The position numbers and the translations under genes were made by a program. Shown here piece by piece: positions 7,562-18,100 of a DNA stretch of 20,967 nt. The first letter of the stretch is position 1, and each line of letters begins with the position of its first letter. This DNA comes from Candidatus Cloacimonas sp. SDB (lineage in GTDB: Bacteria > Cloacimonadota > Cloacimonadia > Cloacimonadales > TCS61): positions 1-20,967 of the forward strand of contig LKUH01000337.1 of the NCBI GenBank assembly GCA_001412425.1, in the 5' to 3' direction. A model generated the notes under the pieces. That model was not told the DNA's origin, did no database searches, and saw only the letters and a list, made by a program, of their open reading frames with translations.

Positions 7562-8289
7562 AAATAAGGATTTTGGGATCAGCTCCCGGAAAACCTGTTT
7601 CAGGAAAAAATCATGCCTGTATCTGGTGTTTAACTCATGATAGAAATATTTTATTTGATTGCGGAGAAGGGGCTTCACAGCAGTTACTGAAATACAAACT
7701 TGATAAAGATAAAATCGATTCTATTATTATAAGCCATATGCATCCTGATCATATCAGTGGAATTTATCAAGTGTTGTTGATGTTCAAGCTGAATGAAAGA
7801 AAAAGTGAATTGCAGATTTTTTTACCTGAGCAGGAAGATGAATTTGCTAAAACGCTGGAAATGTTCTACCTCTTCAAACAAATACTGCCCTTTAAAATAC
7901 AGATAAAAAATATTCAAGATCTTGATCTGAATTATTTGATACCGCTAAAAAATGATCACCTGCATAAATATAAGAAATTGGTCAAAGAACAGGATTTAAA
8001 AAACAAAATGCTCTCCTATTCCTTTATTATTACCGAAAAAGATAAAAAAATGATCTATACTTCCGACGTTAATACCCTTGATTTTGTTAAAAATAATTTA
8101 GGGGAAGGTGATCTGGTTATTCTTGATTCTGTGCATCCCATTTACGAAGAACTTGAACAAAATATTAAGGACCATAGGTTCAGATTTATAATAAATCATG
8201 GATTGTCTGATGCGATGAAAAAACTGCTGCCCCTTATATCCCGGGAAAGATATGATTTTGCCGATGAAGAAAAAGAAATACAGCTATAA
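7558..8289 (+). CDS. MBL-fold metallo-hydrolase, RNase Z-like
   Basis: A 243-residue metallo-beta-lactamase-fold protein. Zinc ligands are clear: SHMHPDH (59-65; H60, H62, D64, H65), a later NDH (132-134), D170 in YTSDV and H214 in IINHG. The layout (MKIRILGSAPGKP start, ILFDCGEGASQQLL, no long insertion) resembles RNase Z/ElaC and related phosphodiesterases, but the flexible arm typical of tRNase Z is not evident, so the substrate is uncertain. Start choice: TTG at 7558 is preceded by GAGG (7547-7550) and gives the family-typical N-terminus; no nearby ATG does. It overlaps the upstream gene by four bases (TTGA). Confidence 0.78.
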   Translation: MKIRILGSAPGKPVSGKNHACIWCLTHDRNILFDCGEGASQQLLKYKLDKDKIDSIIISHMHPDHISGIYQVLLMFKLNERKSELQIFLPEQEDEFAKTLEMFYLFKQILPFKIQIKNIQDLDLNYLIPLKNDHLHKYKKLVKEQDLKNKMLSYSFIITEKDKKMIYTSDVNTLDFVKNNLGEGDLVILDSVHPIYEELEQNIKDHRFRFIINHGLSDAMKKLLPLISRERYDFADEEKEIQL

Positions 8290-8392
8290 TTCATTATCGT
8301 CGGCATCCCTTTTTTCTAGGTGTCTGGGCAATAACTTCCCTATATCCGTCCAATTCGTAATAATAAACGATCCGGTAAGATCTAATTTTTAA

Positions 8393-10561
8393 ATGCAATT
8401 TCAAACTGAATTAAATTCCCAACAGCAAAAAGTTGTTACAACAACTGAGGGACCTGTGCTGGTTCTGGCAGGAGCAGGCAGCGGAAAAACGAGATGTGTT
8501 ATTTATAGAACAGCCTTTCTAATAAGTGAAAAGAGAATTAAACCCTGGAACATTCTGGTCGTAACTTTCACCAATAAAGCAGCTCGCGAATTAAAAGAAA
8601 GACTGGAAAAAACTCTGAATTTATCTGTAAGAAACCTGTGGATCGGAACATTTCATTCAGTCTGTACCAGAATTCTGAGACGGGAAGAACAGTTTATACC
8701 TGTGAAATCTAATTTTACAATATTTGACGATGATGATCAGAAAGCTTTAATGAAGAAGATCTATAAAGAGCTGAAAATTGATCCCAAGAAATTTCCTTTG
8801 AATAAGGTCAGGAATATTATCAGCAGACAGAAAAATTCCATAATTAAACCGGAAGATTTTTTCAATTTTAATGAGCACAATTTTTTTACGGAAACAGTAT
8901 ATGAGATCTATAAAAATTATCAGAAAACACTTATCAATTATAATTCTCTTGATTTTGACGATCTTCTAATGTATACAGCCATTCTTCTGCATGGCAACCA
9001 GGAGATCAGAAAAAAATATAAAAATTTGTTCAAATACATCATGATCGATGAATATCAGGATACAAATTATGTACAATTCAAGATAGTTAATCTAATAGCA
9101 GAAGATCATCAGAATCTTTGTGTAGTAGGAGATGATGATCAGGCGATCTACAGCTGGCGGGGAGCCGACATTAAAAATATTCTTAATTTCAAGGAAGATT
9201 ACAAAAATGTTACTACCATAAAATTGGAAAGAAATTACCGATCGACAATTGCTATTCTTGATCTGGCTAACGATATTATTAAGTATAATAAAAACAGACA
9301 TCCCAAAGAGCTCTGGACTGAATTAAAAACTTCCCGGAAACCCAAATTAACCAAATTGGAAAATGAGAATGAAGAGGCAAAATATATTGCCGGAAAGATC
9401 AGCAGGATTGTTAAAAACGGAGGTGTACTAAACGAATGCGTTGTGCTTTACAGAACCAACGCTCAATCAAGAATCCTGGAGAATATTTTTATTCAGCAGA
9501 AATTGAACTACCAAATAATCGGCGGAGTGAATTTTTTGCAGCGTAAAGAAATAAAGGACATAATTTCCTACCTGCGCTTTGTGAATAATCCGGATGATTC
9601 TGAAAGTCTGTTCAGAATCATCAATTTTCCTCCGCGGGGTATAGGAAAAGTATCTGTTAATAAGTTGCTGAACTTTTCTATCCAGAAGGATTATACTATA
9701 CAGAAAGCTCTGAATAATATTAAACAGGCTGATTTAAATGAAAGTTTAACCACTAAATTGGCAGATCTGAATAGCAGGTTCAATCATTGGAGAAAAGAAT
9801 CAAAGCTTAAACCAGTAAATGAGCTTGTTAAAGAAATTCTAGAAGAGATCGATCTGATCGGTTATTATGAGAGTACAAGTGATCCCAAAGATTTGGCCCG
9901 GATTGAAAATATCAGGGAATTTCTGGCGGCAGCTGAAGAATTTACAGATGAATTCAAACGACACTCAAATGAGATTCCGCTGCTTTCAGATTATTTGCAG
10001 GACATATCTCTGCAGACAGATCTTGATAATGTTGATGAAGAAATGGAGTCTGTTAAGTTAATGACGATGCATAATGCCAAAGGGCTGGAATTCGATCATG
10101 TGTTTATTGTGGGCTTGGAAGAAAACCTGCTTCCTCATGCACTTTCTCTGGAAAATGAACAACAGGTGGAAGAGGAAAGAAGATTGCTTTATGTCTCCGT
10201 AACACGAGCAAAAAAAACTGTAGAACTTACGTACGCAGGTTCCCGCCGAGTTTATGATGCGATCATCAGAACATTGCCCAGCAGGTTTTTAGTCAATCTG
10301 GATGATACTCTGGTCGAAAGCAGCGACCTAAGTCTTTCAAGTTTTTCCCGCCAGGAAAGCGGAAAAGCCAAAAGAACCAAGCAGACCATTTTAACTGAAA
10401 GTGAAAAATGTTTTAAGGTTGGACAAAAAATTGCACATGCTAAATTTGGAGAAGGTGTTATTTTGAATGTGGAAGGAAAGGGAAAAGATGCAAAATTAAC
10501 CATATCTTTTGCCAGGGGAAATTTGAAAAAAATTGTCGGGAATTATGTTAAATTATTGTAA
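8393..10561 (+). CDS. pcrA: UvrD/PcrA-type superfamily 1A DNA helicase
   Basis: A 722-residue 3'-5' DNA helicase used in nucleotide-excision repair and in clearing proteins from DNA. Motifs in order: Q-motif region LNSQQQKVV (7-15), Walker A AGAGSGKT (26-33), motif Ia TFTNKAA, motif II IDEYQDTN (218-225), motif III GDDDQAIYSWRGA (246-258), motif IV ERNYRS (279-284), motif V MTMHNAKGLEFD (557-568) and motif VI RRLLYVSVTRA (596-606). The C-terminal segment (about 672-722) with KVGQKIAHAKFGEGVI is the Tudor-like domain that contacts RNA polymerase in PcrA. Unlike most neighbours it has no Shine-Dalgarno; the bases before ATG are A/T-rich. Confidence 0.96.
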   Translation: MQFQTELNSQQQKVVTTTEGPVLVLAGAGSGKTRCVIYRTAFLISEKRIKPWNILVVTFTNKAARELKERLEKTLNLSVRNLWIGTFHSVCTRILRREEQFIPVKSNFTIFDDDDQKALMKKIYKELKIDPKKFPLNKVRNIISRQKNSIIKPEDFFNFNEHNFFTETVYEIYKNYQKTLINYNSLDFDDLLMYTAILLHGNQEIRKKYKNLFKYIMIDEYQDTNYVQFKIVNLIAEDHQNLCVVGDDDQAIYSWRGADIKNILNFKEDYKNVTTIKLERNYRSTIAILDLANDIIKYNKNRHPKELWTELKTSRKPKLTKLENENEEAKYIAGKISRIVKNGGVLNECVVLYRTNAQSRILENIFIQQKLNYQIIGGVNFLQRKEIKDIISYLRFVNNPDDSESLFRIINFPPRGIGKVSVNKLLNFSIQKDYTIQKALNNIKQADLNESLTTKLADLNSRFNHWRKESKLKPVNELVKEILEEIDLIGYYESTSDPKDLARIENIREFLAAAEEFTDEFKRHSNEIPLLSDYLQDISLQTDLDNVDEEMESVKLMTMHNAKGLEFDHVFIVGLEENLLPHALSLENEQQVEEERRLLYVSVTRAKKTVELTYAGSRRVYDAIIRTLPSRFLVNLDDTLVESSDLSLSSFSRQESGKAKRTKQTILTESEKCFKVGQKIAHAKFGEGVILNVEGKGKDAKLTISFARGNLKKIVGNYVKLL

Positions 10562-10568
10562 ATTAAAA

Positions 10569-11519
10569 ATGAAGAAAATTATTATACTGACAGCGATCAT
10601 ACTTTCAATCATGATCTCCAATCTAAATGCAGATAAATATGCTGGTGAAATTTTCCAGATGGGAGCAGGAGTTAGAAATTTTGCTCTGGGAAACTGTGGA
10701 GTTTCTGATGTAGGATCCTTTGGGTTTGCCTATTGGAACGCTGCTTTATTGAATGAAGTAAAAGAAAACAGATTCGAATTGCTTCACGCTGAAGAATATA
10801 TGGGTTTACTAACCTATGACACTTTTTCTGCGATCTGGGGTAAAGATCAGAAACTCTCATTAGTTCTTACCAGAATAGGAATAGATGATATTCCTTTAAC
10901 AAAACTGACTGACCCGGAGCAGCCACTTTCTTTTCAGAATAGGCCTTACAAGTATAAAAGTGTAAATAACTCCGATCTTGTTCTCTATCTTGGAATTGCG
11001 CGAAAAGTTGGAAAATATAACCTGGGATTTACTCCCAAATTAGCTTATAGAAATCTGGCAGAGGAATCAGGATTTGGGTTCGGTGCAGATCTTAGCGCTT
11101 ACTTTAGAATCAGGCAAAACTGCCTTCTGGGTGTTAAGATCAGAGATTTTTTCACTACCCGCATATTATGGGCTAATGGAACTCATGAATTTGTTAATCC
11201 CAGTTTTGACATCGAAGCAAATTATTCTTTTCTGCTGCCATTTTTTAAAAGTGATGCCAAAATATTCTTAAGAATGGAAATATTTACTGAAGGAAGAAAA
11301 GAGGCTGCTAGTGTTTCTTTAAAACCTCTGAGCATGGATCCCCACCTGGGGATGCTACTTGTTATCAACAATTACGTCGATGTTCTGCTGGGTTACGATA
11401 TTGATAATCTGACTTCAGGAATATTACTGCAGTACAAAAAATGGATGATCAATTACGGAATCGAACTGGATACTGAGCTGGAAAATTCCCATCGTCTTTC
11501 CCTGGGCTATATTTTATGA
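10569..11519 (+). CDS. PorV/PorQ-like outer-membrane beta-barrel protein (UPF0164-like)
   Basis: A 316-residue exported protein with a signal peptide (MKKIIILTAIILSIMISNLNA, cut before DKYAGE). The frame stays open upstream to 10533, but that would place 12 extra residues before the signal, so ATG 10569 is chosen. After the signal, GAGVRNFALGNCGVSD, AYWNAALL and the 'ELLHAEEYMGLLTYDTFS' region follow the pattern of PorV/PorQ and UPF0164 proteins, which are FadL-like outer-membrane barrels. The remainder alternates short strands and ends in an aromatic-containing strand. In type IX secretion organisms such proteins act in export or anchoring of sorted proteins, but many paralogues have unknown roles. 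It starts seven bases after pcrA and overlaps dxr by four bases. Confidence 0.75.
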   Translation: MKKIIILTAIILSIMISNLNADKYAGEIFQMGAGVRNFALGNCGVSDVGSFGFAYWNAALLNEVKENRFELLHAEEYMGLLTYDTFSAIWGKDQKLSLVLTRIGIDDIPLTKLTDPEQPLSFQNRPYKYKSVNNSDLVLYLGIARKVGKYNLGFTPKLAYRNLAEESGFGFGADLSAYFRIRQNCLLGVKIRDFFTTRILWANGTHEFVNPSFDIEANYSFLLPFFKSDAKIFLRMEIFTEGRKEAASVSLKPLSMDPHLGMLLVINNYVDVLLGYDIDNLTSGILLQYKKWMINYGIELDTELENSHRLSLGYIL

Positions 11520-12670
11520 AAAAAATAGCTATCCTGGGAATTACAGGCTCCGTCGGCAGATCAACCGTAAATATTGTCAGGAATCACTCTGATGAATTTA
11601 CCATAGTCTTAGCCTCTTCCCATAACAATTATAGTGAGTTGTTTAATTTAGCTGCAGAATTCAATATTCCCAACCTGGTATTAACTAATAAAACACAAGC
11701 TGAAAAAATTACTGGTCTTCCGGAAAATTCAAAATTTTATAGAGGTTCTGAAGATTTACAGCAACTTATAGCTGAATTAGAAATTGATCTGGTGCTTAAT
11801 GCAATTTCAGGATCTGCAGGTCTCATTTCATCCCTTACAACAATAAGATCAGGTATTGATCTGGCTCTGGCAAATAAAGAATCACTGGTACTGGCGGGTC
11901 ATTTAATTGAGTCAGAATTGTCGCAAAGCAGTTCAAATATTATTCCGGTTGATAGCGAACATAGTGCAATTTTTCAAGCGATAAGTTCCACTCCTCTTGA
12001 ACAGGTCCGTTTTCTGACTCTCACAGCTTCAGGCGGTCCTTTCCTCAACCTTCCCTTAAAAAAATTCAACAATATAACTTTAGAAGATACTTTAAATCAC
12101 CCAACCTGGAATATGGGAAATAAGGTGACAATTGACTCAGCCACAATGATGAATAAAGCATTGGAAGTTATTGAAGCCCACTGGCTATTTAAAAAACCAA
12201 TTGCAGAGATAGACGCAATTATTCATCCTCAGTCCATCATTCACTCTTTTGTAAAGTTTATTGATGGTTCTCTGCTGGCTCAAATGAGTTTTCCTGATAT
12301 GCAATTGCCTATACTATATGCTTTAACTTATCCTGACCGGCTGGCATCAGATATTTCCGAGACAGATCTTTTCAGCTTACCTGAACTGACCTTTTCCAAA
12401 ATAGAAAAAGAAAGATTTCCACTCTATTTTCTTGGACGGGAGATTGGAATAGAAAGCGGCTTACTTCCTACGATTATGAATGCCGCCAATGAGGCCGCGA
12501 TTGACCTTTTCCTTAACCGGAAGATCAGATTTGTTGATCTTTCAAAACTGATCACTCATACGATTGAAAATGAAAGCAATATTGATGCTCCCGATCTTGA
12601 TACAATTCTTCAAACAAATGTTGATATATATAATAAAGTAAAGCAGGACTATAAAAATATTCTAAAGTAA
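11516..12670 (+). CDS. dxr: 1-deoxy-D-xylulose 5-phosphate reductoisomerase
   Basis: Converts 1-deoxy-D-xylulose 5-phosphate to 2-C-methyl-D-erythritol 4-phosphate with NADPH, the committed step of the MEP isoprenoid pathway. The 384 residues include the nucleotide loop GITGSVGRST (8-17), ALANKESLVLAG (117-128), PVDSEHSAIFQ (144-154; D146 and E148 bind metal), LTASGGPF (169-176), HPTWNMGNKVTIDSATMMNK (195-214), E217 in ALEVIEAHW, and IHPQSIIHSFV. AANEAA is in the C-terminal part. The ATG overlaps the upstream stop (ATGA). Confidence 0.97.
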   Translation: MKKIAILGITGSVGRSTVNIVRNHSDEFTIVLASSHNNYSELFNLAAEFNIPNLVLTNKTQAEKITGLPENSKFYRGSEDLQQLIAELEIDLVLNAISGSAGLISSLTTIRSGIDLALANKESLVLAGHLIESELSQSSSNIIPVDSEHSAIFQAISSTPLEQVRFLTLTASGGPFLNLPLKKFNNITLEDTLNHPTWNMGNKVTIDSATMMNKALEVIEAHWLFKKPIAEIDAIIHPQSIIHSFVKFIDGSLLAQMSFPDMQLPILYALTYPDRLASDISETDLFSLPELTFSKIEKERFPLYFLGREIGIESGLLPTIMNAANEAAIDLFLNRKIRFVDLSKLITHTIENESNIDAPDLDTILQTNVDIYNKVKQDYKNILK

Positions 12671-12710
12671 GTTTAATTTGATTTCTTGTTAAACCAGATT
12701 TTTTCTAACT

Positions 12711-12716
12711 TGAGGT
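12711..12716 (+). promoter_or_regulatory. Shine-Dalgarno of comEC
   Basis: TGAGGT lies nine bases before ATG 12726. The 55-base gap after dxr otherwise shows only a weak GTTTAA/TTAAAC pairing and no convincing terminator, so comEC is probably co-transcribed with dxr. Confidence 0.5.
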
Positions 12717-12725
12717 ACAGTAATA

Positions 12726-15053
12726 ATGACATCGGGGAAATCACCTTTAGTTTTTCCGGCGCTCTGCTGGATAATTGGATTAACTGTTGGTAAATATGCG
12801 GCACTCCCTATTATTCCGCTGGCAGCATTTATCTTAACTTTATTTATCCTATTATTTCTTAGAAAAAATAAGATCTTCCTGCTATTTGTTCTAATTATTC
12901 TAATGGGCATATTGCGAATATCGGTTCTGCAACTTAAACCTCAAAATCACATCAGCAGATTTTTTAAGTTCCGCACACAGAGCACTCAACCGGTATCAGG
13001 ATTGATCAATTCAGAAGTCCTGACTAGAAACGGCAGATCCAGCTTCGATCTGAAATTAGAATCCATAGCTGATCATCAAGTACAGGGAAAAATACGGTTT
13101 TCAAGTTTTGATTCGAATCTGAAGTATGGTGACAAAATCAATACAATCGCAGTTTTGTCCGCCCTAAAAAGTTCAAATAATCCTCTTGCTACAGATTTCA
13201 AGGAATACTTTCAATTTAAAGGAATTCACGGTTCAGGATTTTCAAAAATACCTGTAACCATTACCGGCAATAAGATCAACTGGTTGAATTATTTAGTCAT
13301 TGAGTTGAGAAAATTTATTCGAATTAGAATTGAACAGAGATGCCCGGAAAACACCGGCTTCCTCAAAGCGATACTAATTGGCGATAAGTCAGAGTTGAAT
13401 GAGATCCGTGACATTTTAACCCGAGCTGGTCTCAGTCATATTCTGGCAGTTAGCGGTTTGCATGTTGCCTTAATTACAGTGATTTTTTTTACCATAATAA
13501 AGATCTTCATCCGGCACAGGATTTTCTTAAGATTAATTACCATAACACTGTTGTTATTTTACGGTTATCTTTGCAGCTGGTCACCATCAGTTTCAAGAGC
13601 AGTTATCATGATAACTCTTTATTTTACCGCTCAAATTCTCCAGAGAAAAGTAAGTTCCAATAACATTCTTTTCGCCAGTTTGCTTGTGATCACAGTGGTA
13701 AATCCTTATCAGCTGTTTTCAGTTGGAATGCACCTGTCCTTTTGCGCTGTTTTTGTTCTTTTGAACATAATGCCTTTCCTTACGCGTTATATTTATAAAA
13801 TTCCCATAAGAAATAGGAAATTGAAAATACTTATTAGCAGTATATTAACTTTAATGACAGTATCTTTAGTATTGAGTCTTTTTCTGTCACCCATTACGCT
13901 GTATAACTTCAATCAGTTCAATCTAAATGGAGTAATCGGTAATCTTCTGGGAATTCCGTTAATATCAATAATTCTACCCTTGAGCATTATCCTATTAGTA
14001 ATCCCTTCTATCCCTTTTCTGGTGAATATTTATCACTCCAGTTTGGATTCTACCTTAGCGGTTTTTAATTACTGGAGTGAATTTGCTTCCGGATTACCTC
14101 TTCATTTCAATTTTATTCCAATTTCTCTTCATCAGGTTTTACTGCTTTATCTTTTATTATTGACGGGTTTCTGGCTTCTATTGTCATACAAAAAATTTAA
14201 GATAATACTATTTTCGACCTTATTGTTGCTTGTATTTCTTTCCTGGCGGAATTATGGCAGTAATAAATTACAGGTTATTTTTTTCAATTGCGGACTGGGT
14301 GATCTCAGTCTGATTGAAACTCCTGATAATGAAGTTATTATGATTGATTGCGGTCCGACTGAAAAAGATCCCGGAACATTTAAAAGATCGGCACTTCCTT
14401 ATTTTCAGAAAAAAGGGATAAAAAAATTGGACTGGTTAATTATCACTCATGCCCATAACGACCACTATGGGGGCATTAACGACGTGTTTCATAATTTGGA
14501 AGTTAAGAATTTAATGGTAACCGATGAATTCCAGACTCGAGGTATCTGGCCGGAAATATTTCAGCACGCGGAAGAAGAAAATGCTGTAATTTATACTATT
14601 GAAGACACTACTCATTTGAGGTTTGGAGAAATTAAAATTAAAATACTTCATCCTGATAAAGATTATGTCAGTGCCAATAAAAATAATATGTCAATTGTGC
14701 TAAAATTGGAATTTGGTGAACTTTCAATATTATTCAATGGTGATCTGGAGGAGGAAGGAGAACATTATTTAATTAGCAGATATTCCAGCTTCCTGGATAG
14801 TGATGTGACGAAAGTAGGTCATCATGGCAGTAAAACTTCCAGTTCAACCGAGTATGTTGAATTAATATCTCCCGAATATGCAGTTATATCAACAGCAATG
14901 AAGAATCGTTTTAATTTTCCTCATCAACAGACGTTGGACACATATTCTCATCTGAGAGATAACCTGATCATCACTGGAAGAGATGGAGCATTTATTGTAG
15001 TGAGCGATGGTGTTAATGCGGAATACAGATCATTTTCTAAAGAAATGAAATAA
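12726..15053 (+). CDS. comEC: ComEC/Rec2 family DNA-uptake channel protein
   Basis: Inner-membrane protein that carries single-stranded DNA into the cytoplasm during natural transformation. The 775 residues show the full three-part layout: an N-terminal membrane and OB-like DUF4131 region (1 to about 190), the competence domain with FLKAILIGDKSELN (212-225), LAVSGLHVALI (240-250), SPSVSRAVIM (286-295) and MHLSFCAV (335-342), and a C-terminal metallo-beta-lactamase-like domain (about 513-775) with ITHAHNDHYGG (573-583), LFNGDLE (669-675) and KVGHHGS (696-702). All zinc-ligand positions appear intact, so this domain may be an active nuclease. No other competence genes are nearby. A perfect palindrome follows its stop. 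Confidence 0.94.
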   Translation: MTSGKSPLVFPALCWIIGLTVGKYAALPIIPLAAFILTLFILLFLRKNKIFLLFVLIILMGILRISVLQLKPQNHISRFFKFRTQSTQPVSGLINSEVLTRNGRSSFDLKLESIADHQVQGKIRFSSFDSNLKYGDKINTIAVLSALKSSNNPLATDFKEYFQFKGIHGSGFSKIPVTITGNKINWLNYLVIELRKFIRIRIEQRCPENTGFLKAILIGDKSELNEIRDILTRAGLSHILAVSGLHVALITVIFFTIIKIFIRHRIFLRLITITLLLFYGYLCSWSPSVSRAVIMITLYFTAQILQRKVSSNNILFASLLVITVVNPYQLFSVGMHLSFCAVFVLLNIMPFLTRYIYKIPIRNRKLKILISSILTLMTVSLVLSLFLSPITLYNFNQFNLNGVIGNLLGIPLISIILPLSIILLVIPSIPFLVNIYHSSLDSTLAVFNYWSEFASGLPLHFNFIPISLHQVLLLYLLLLTGFWLLLSYKKFKIILFSTLLLLVFLSWRNYGSNKLQVIFFNCGLGDLSLIETPDNEVIMIDCGPTEKDPGTFKRSALPYFQKKGIKKLDWLIITHAHNDHYGGINDVFHNLEVKNLMVTDEFQTRGIWPEIFQHAEEENAVIYTIEDTTHLRFGEIKIKILHPDKDYVSANKNNMSIVLKLEFGELSILFNGDLEEEGEHYLISRYSSFLDSDVTKVGHHGSKTSSSTEYVELISPEYAVISTAMKNRFNFPHQQTLDTYSHLRDNLIITGRDGAFIVVSDGVNAEYRSFSKEMK

Positions 15054-15082
15054 AGCCAGTGATTTTAATTAAGATATAAAAG

Positions 15083-15114
15083 CAACAAACCCCGCAAATT
15101 TGCGGGGTTTGTTG
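15083..15114. terminator. Bidirectional hairpin terminator between convergent genes
   Basis: CAACAAACCCCGCAAA (15083-15098) is followed directly by its exact reverse complement (15099-15114), a 32-base perfect palindrome with a CCCCGC/GCGGGG core. It lies 29 bases after the comEC stop and 33 bases beyond the stop of the minus-strand surface-protein gene, the place for a shared terminator. No long T run follows on either strand, only TTTG within the stem end, so it may work by stem strength or by blocking 3' exonucleases. Confidence 0.75.
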
Positions 15115-15147
15115 AGCAACTTCTATGAATCTCAGTCAAGATCCATA

Positions 15148-18100
15148 CTATTTCATCAGAATCATTTTTTTAGTAGAAGTGTATCTTCCTGCGGCCATCT
15201 TGTAGAAATAAACACCACTTGCTACAGAATTCTGATTATCATCTTTTCCATTCCAGCTGTAAGTATAATTACTGGCTTCCATATGCTCGTTGACCAGTGT
15301 TTTAACCTTTTCACCTCTGATATTGTAAATATCAATTCTGACATTAGCTGGTTCACTGATTGAGAAGGAGATGTTGGTTACAGGGTTGAAAGGATTAGGA
15401 TAGTTACCGTTAAGTGCTGTAACATCTGGAATTATTGTGTTATTGGCATCAATATCATCAACTTCAATTGAAGCTGAGATCGTGTTTGTAGTACCGGTTG
15501 TATAGATACCTGTTACAGTATATTCATACAAGCCATTTTCAGTAACAACATCATTGTATTCCATTTCCATAACACCTGTGGCTATATCAGCATCATTTCT
15601 GGTGATAGTGTAGCCTAAGAAGGATCTGCCAGCACAGTTGAACAGATTATGAATGGAAGCTTCAAACCATTCTAGAACTGTATTATCGCCATCAGTAACA
15701 CTTCCCAGTCCGGCAGTCGTGAAGATGGTATTTGCTGTTTGAACACCAACGTTCTCACCCTGAGTAGAAGCGTATTCAGCACCCATATCATTGGGGTTCA
15801 ATATATCAAGATAAACACCATCTCTGGTTGAGAAGATGTCAACAATCTGAATATTAAGCCCGTCAACGTAAGAACCGGCAGCACCGTCAAGATCTGCTGC
15901 AGCAGGACCACCCTGAGACACACCAACAGTGAAGAAATCCTGAGTAGCTGAAGCTACGCCAAGATAATCGTAGGGGAATTGTCCCGGTGATAAAGCGCCT
16001 GCTGCTGGATATCTGTCATAAAGATAATCATGAGCACTTACGATTACTTTTCCACCACCATCAATATAGTCTGCCAGATTTCCTTCATCAGTTGCTGTAA
16101 TAGTACGGCTAGAGGACCATTGTTCACCGCATTCCCAGATAACTACATCATAATCTGCCATATAAGCTGCATCAGGTCCGTCAGCTCCATCTTCCACTAT
16201 GTCATAGATATCATAATCTATTTCCATGGCATCGAAGACAGCTATGTAATTTGCCTGTGTGTCAGAGAAATCAAGATATGCACTACCATCATCATCAACC
16301 AGAAGAACATTGCTGGCACCCTGTGGAGCCCAGGTTAAATGAACATTTCCATTGCCCAGGTAGTCGATAACCAGTTCACCAAGTTCTCCTATTTCTTCAA
16401 TAAGTTCAACCGGAATTGTAGTAGCATTAAAGATGTTGATATCATTTTGTTCAAAAGCTGCAAAATTTTCTAAAGTTACAGTTAGGTCGTAAACCCCTAA
16501 CCAGACTTCCGGGAACACAACTACACCGCCAGTTGGGGCAGCCATTGTGTACACATGTTCAGGATCTTCATCCTGGTTAGTAAGTACAACCATTGCTCCA
16601 GCAGGATCATCACCGGAGTTGGTAGTAATATTTATGGTTACAACAGCATCCATGCTTTGGGCTATTGTATTGGAGAATCCAGGTGCAGCTTCAACTCCGT
16701 TTGTGTAAATAGCTACAACTGCATATCTATAAACGCCAGGTGCTACTTCCGGCCAGGTAGTATCTATATAGATGGTATCTGTAATAGCTGTTTCTATTTC
16801 TGTCCAGCTGCCTGGATCACCCTGATCACCATCTAATAAGCGGAACAGGTCATAAGATTCCAGTACTCGAGTATTAATAGGATTGGCATTGCCAACTTCT
16901 ACATAACCGCCATGAACAACAGGTTTATCTAAACTTACTGTTCCCTTTAAGTCATTGTCAGAAAGATTGATGATCTCATTCTTCTGAGTAATCATCTGAC
17001 GATCTCCACCAGGTCCTCTGACAATGGCTCTGATCATAAAATCGTTATAACCAGCAGTTCCCCAATCTTGACCACCTGTAACGTAGCGAGAATAACTTCT
17101 ATAAACGGGTGCAGTCTCATCAATAGCTGTTGGAGCACAATTAGGATAATCACCACCTTGAATGTGAACAATATAGAAATCACCTTCTGTAATTGTTACC
17201 ATTTCACTGGCAAAATCGAGTTCTACCCAGTTATAATCTGTAGGCGTAACATCTATTAAGGCAAGTTCAGTTCCTGGCAGACCACCAGCACCATCATCAT
17301 CATAAATTGCAGCCTGGAAGGGTGTTAAAATAGTACCTGCAGGCCAGCTGCCATCATAAATGTGCAGCATACCAGTTTCAATTGTACAGGGATAGCCCAA
17401 TGGAGTAAACTTGATTGCATTCATATTACCACTGTCATACCAGCCTGTGGCATTTTCGGGTGTGCCGTCATCATAAGAGATTTCGTAGGAGGGGAAAGTA
17501 CCACTGGGATCTCCCCAGACTATTTCTGCATTACCGTCATGGTTTACTTCTGCAATAATACTGTAAACCGGGATGGCGATCTCTTCAACAATAATATCTC
17601 CCAGATCGAGATCAACATCGCCGACAACAACGTTTGTGTTTTCATAAGTACTGTATCCGGCGTAAGTGATGGTTAAAGTATAAGTGTGATCAGCATAAAC
17701 ACCGGGAATTGTAAACATTCCAGAATCATCTGTAACTATATCATAATAGTCGTCGTATCCTTCCAGCATTACATCAGCACCAATTACATCAGCACCGGTA
17801 TCACTGGTTACAACATGACCACATACGGCTACAGTAGGAAGATGATCAAGTGTAATATCTTGTGAAGTAAGCACATCTTCTGTAATATCAACATTTTCAG
17901 TAGTGTCATAATAACCGAAAATGGAAGCAGTAATATCATAGTTTCCTACAAAAACATAGGGGAAGTGATAATAACCTGTTTCATCAGTATAAGTAGAGAA
18001 AGTAGTTCCTTCAATATGGACCATAGCTCCCTCAAGGGGATCTCTGTCATTTCCGTAAACAAAACCGTCTAAAGAGCCTGTAGGAGTATTATCAAAATAG

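Noticed and set aside
12671..12705. Possible terminator between dxr and comEC
   Set aside because: Only a six-base A/T-rich pairing with a 12-base loop is present and the T run is offset, so it is too weak to call.
15100..15363. Plus-strand open frame across the end of the giant gene
   Set aside because: It is antisense to the conserved sorting domain and begins within the palindromic terminator.
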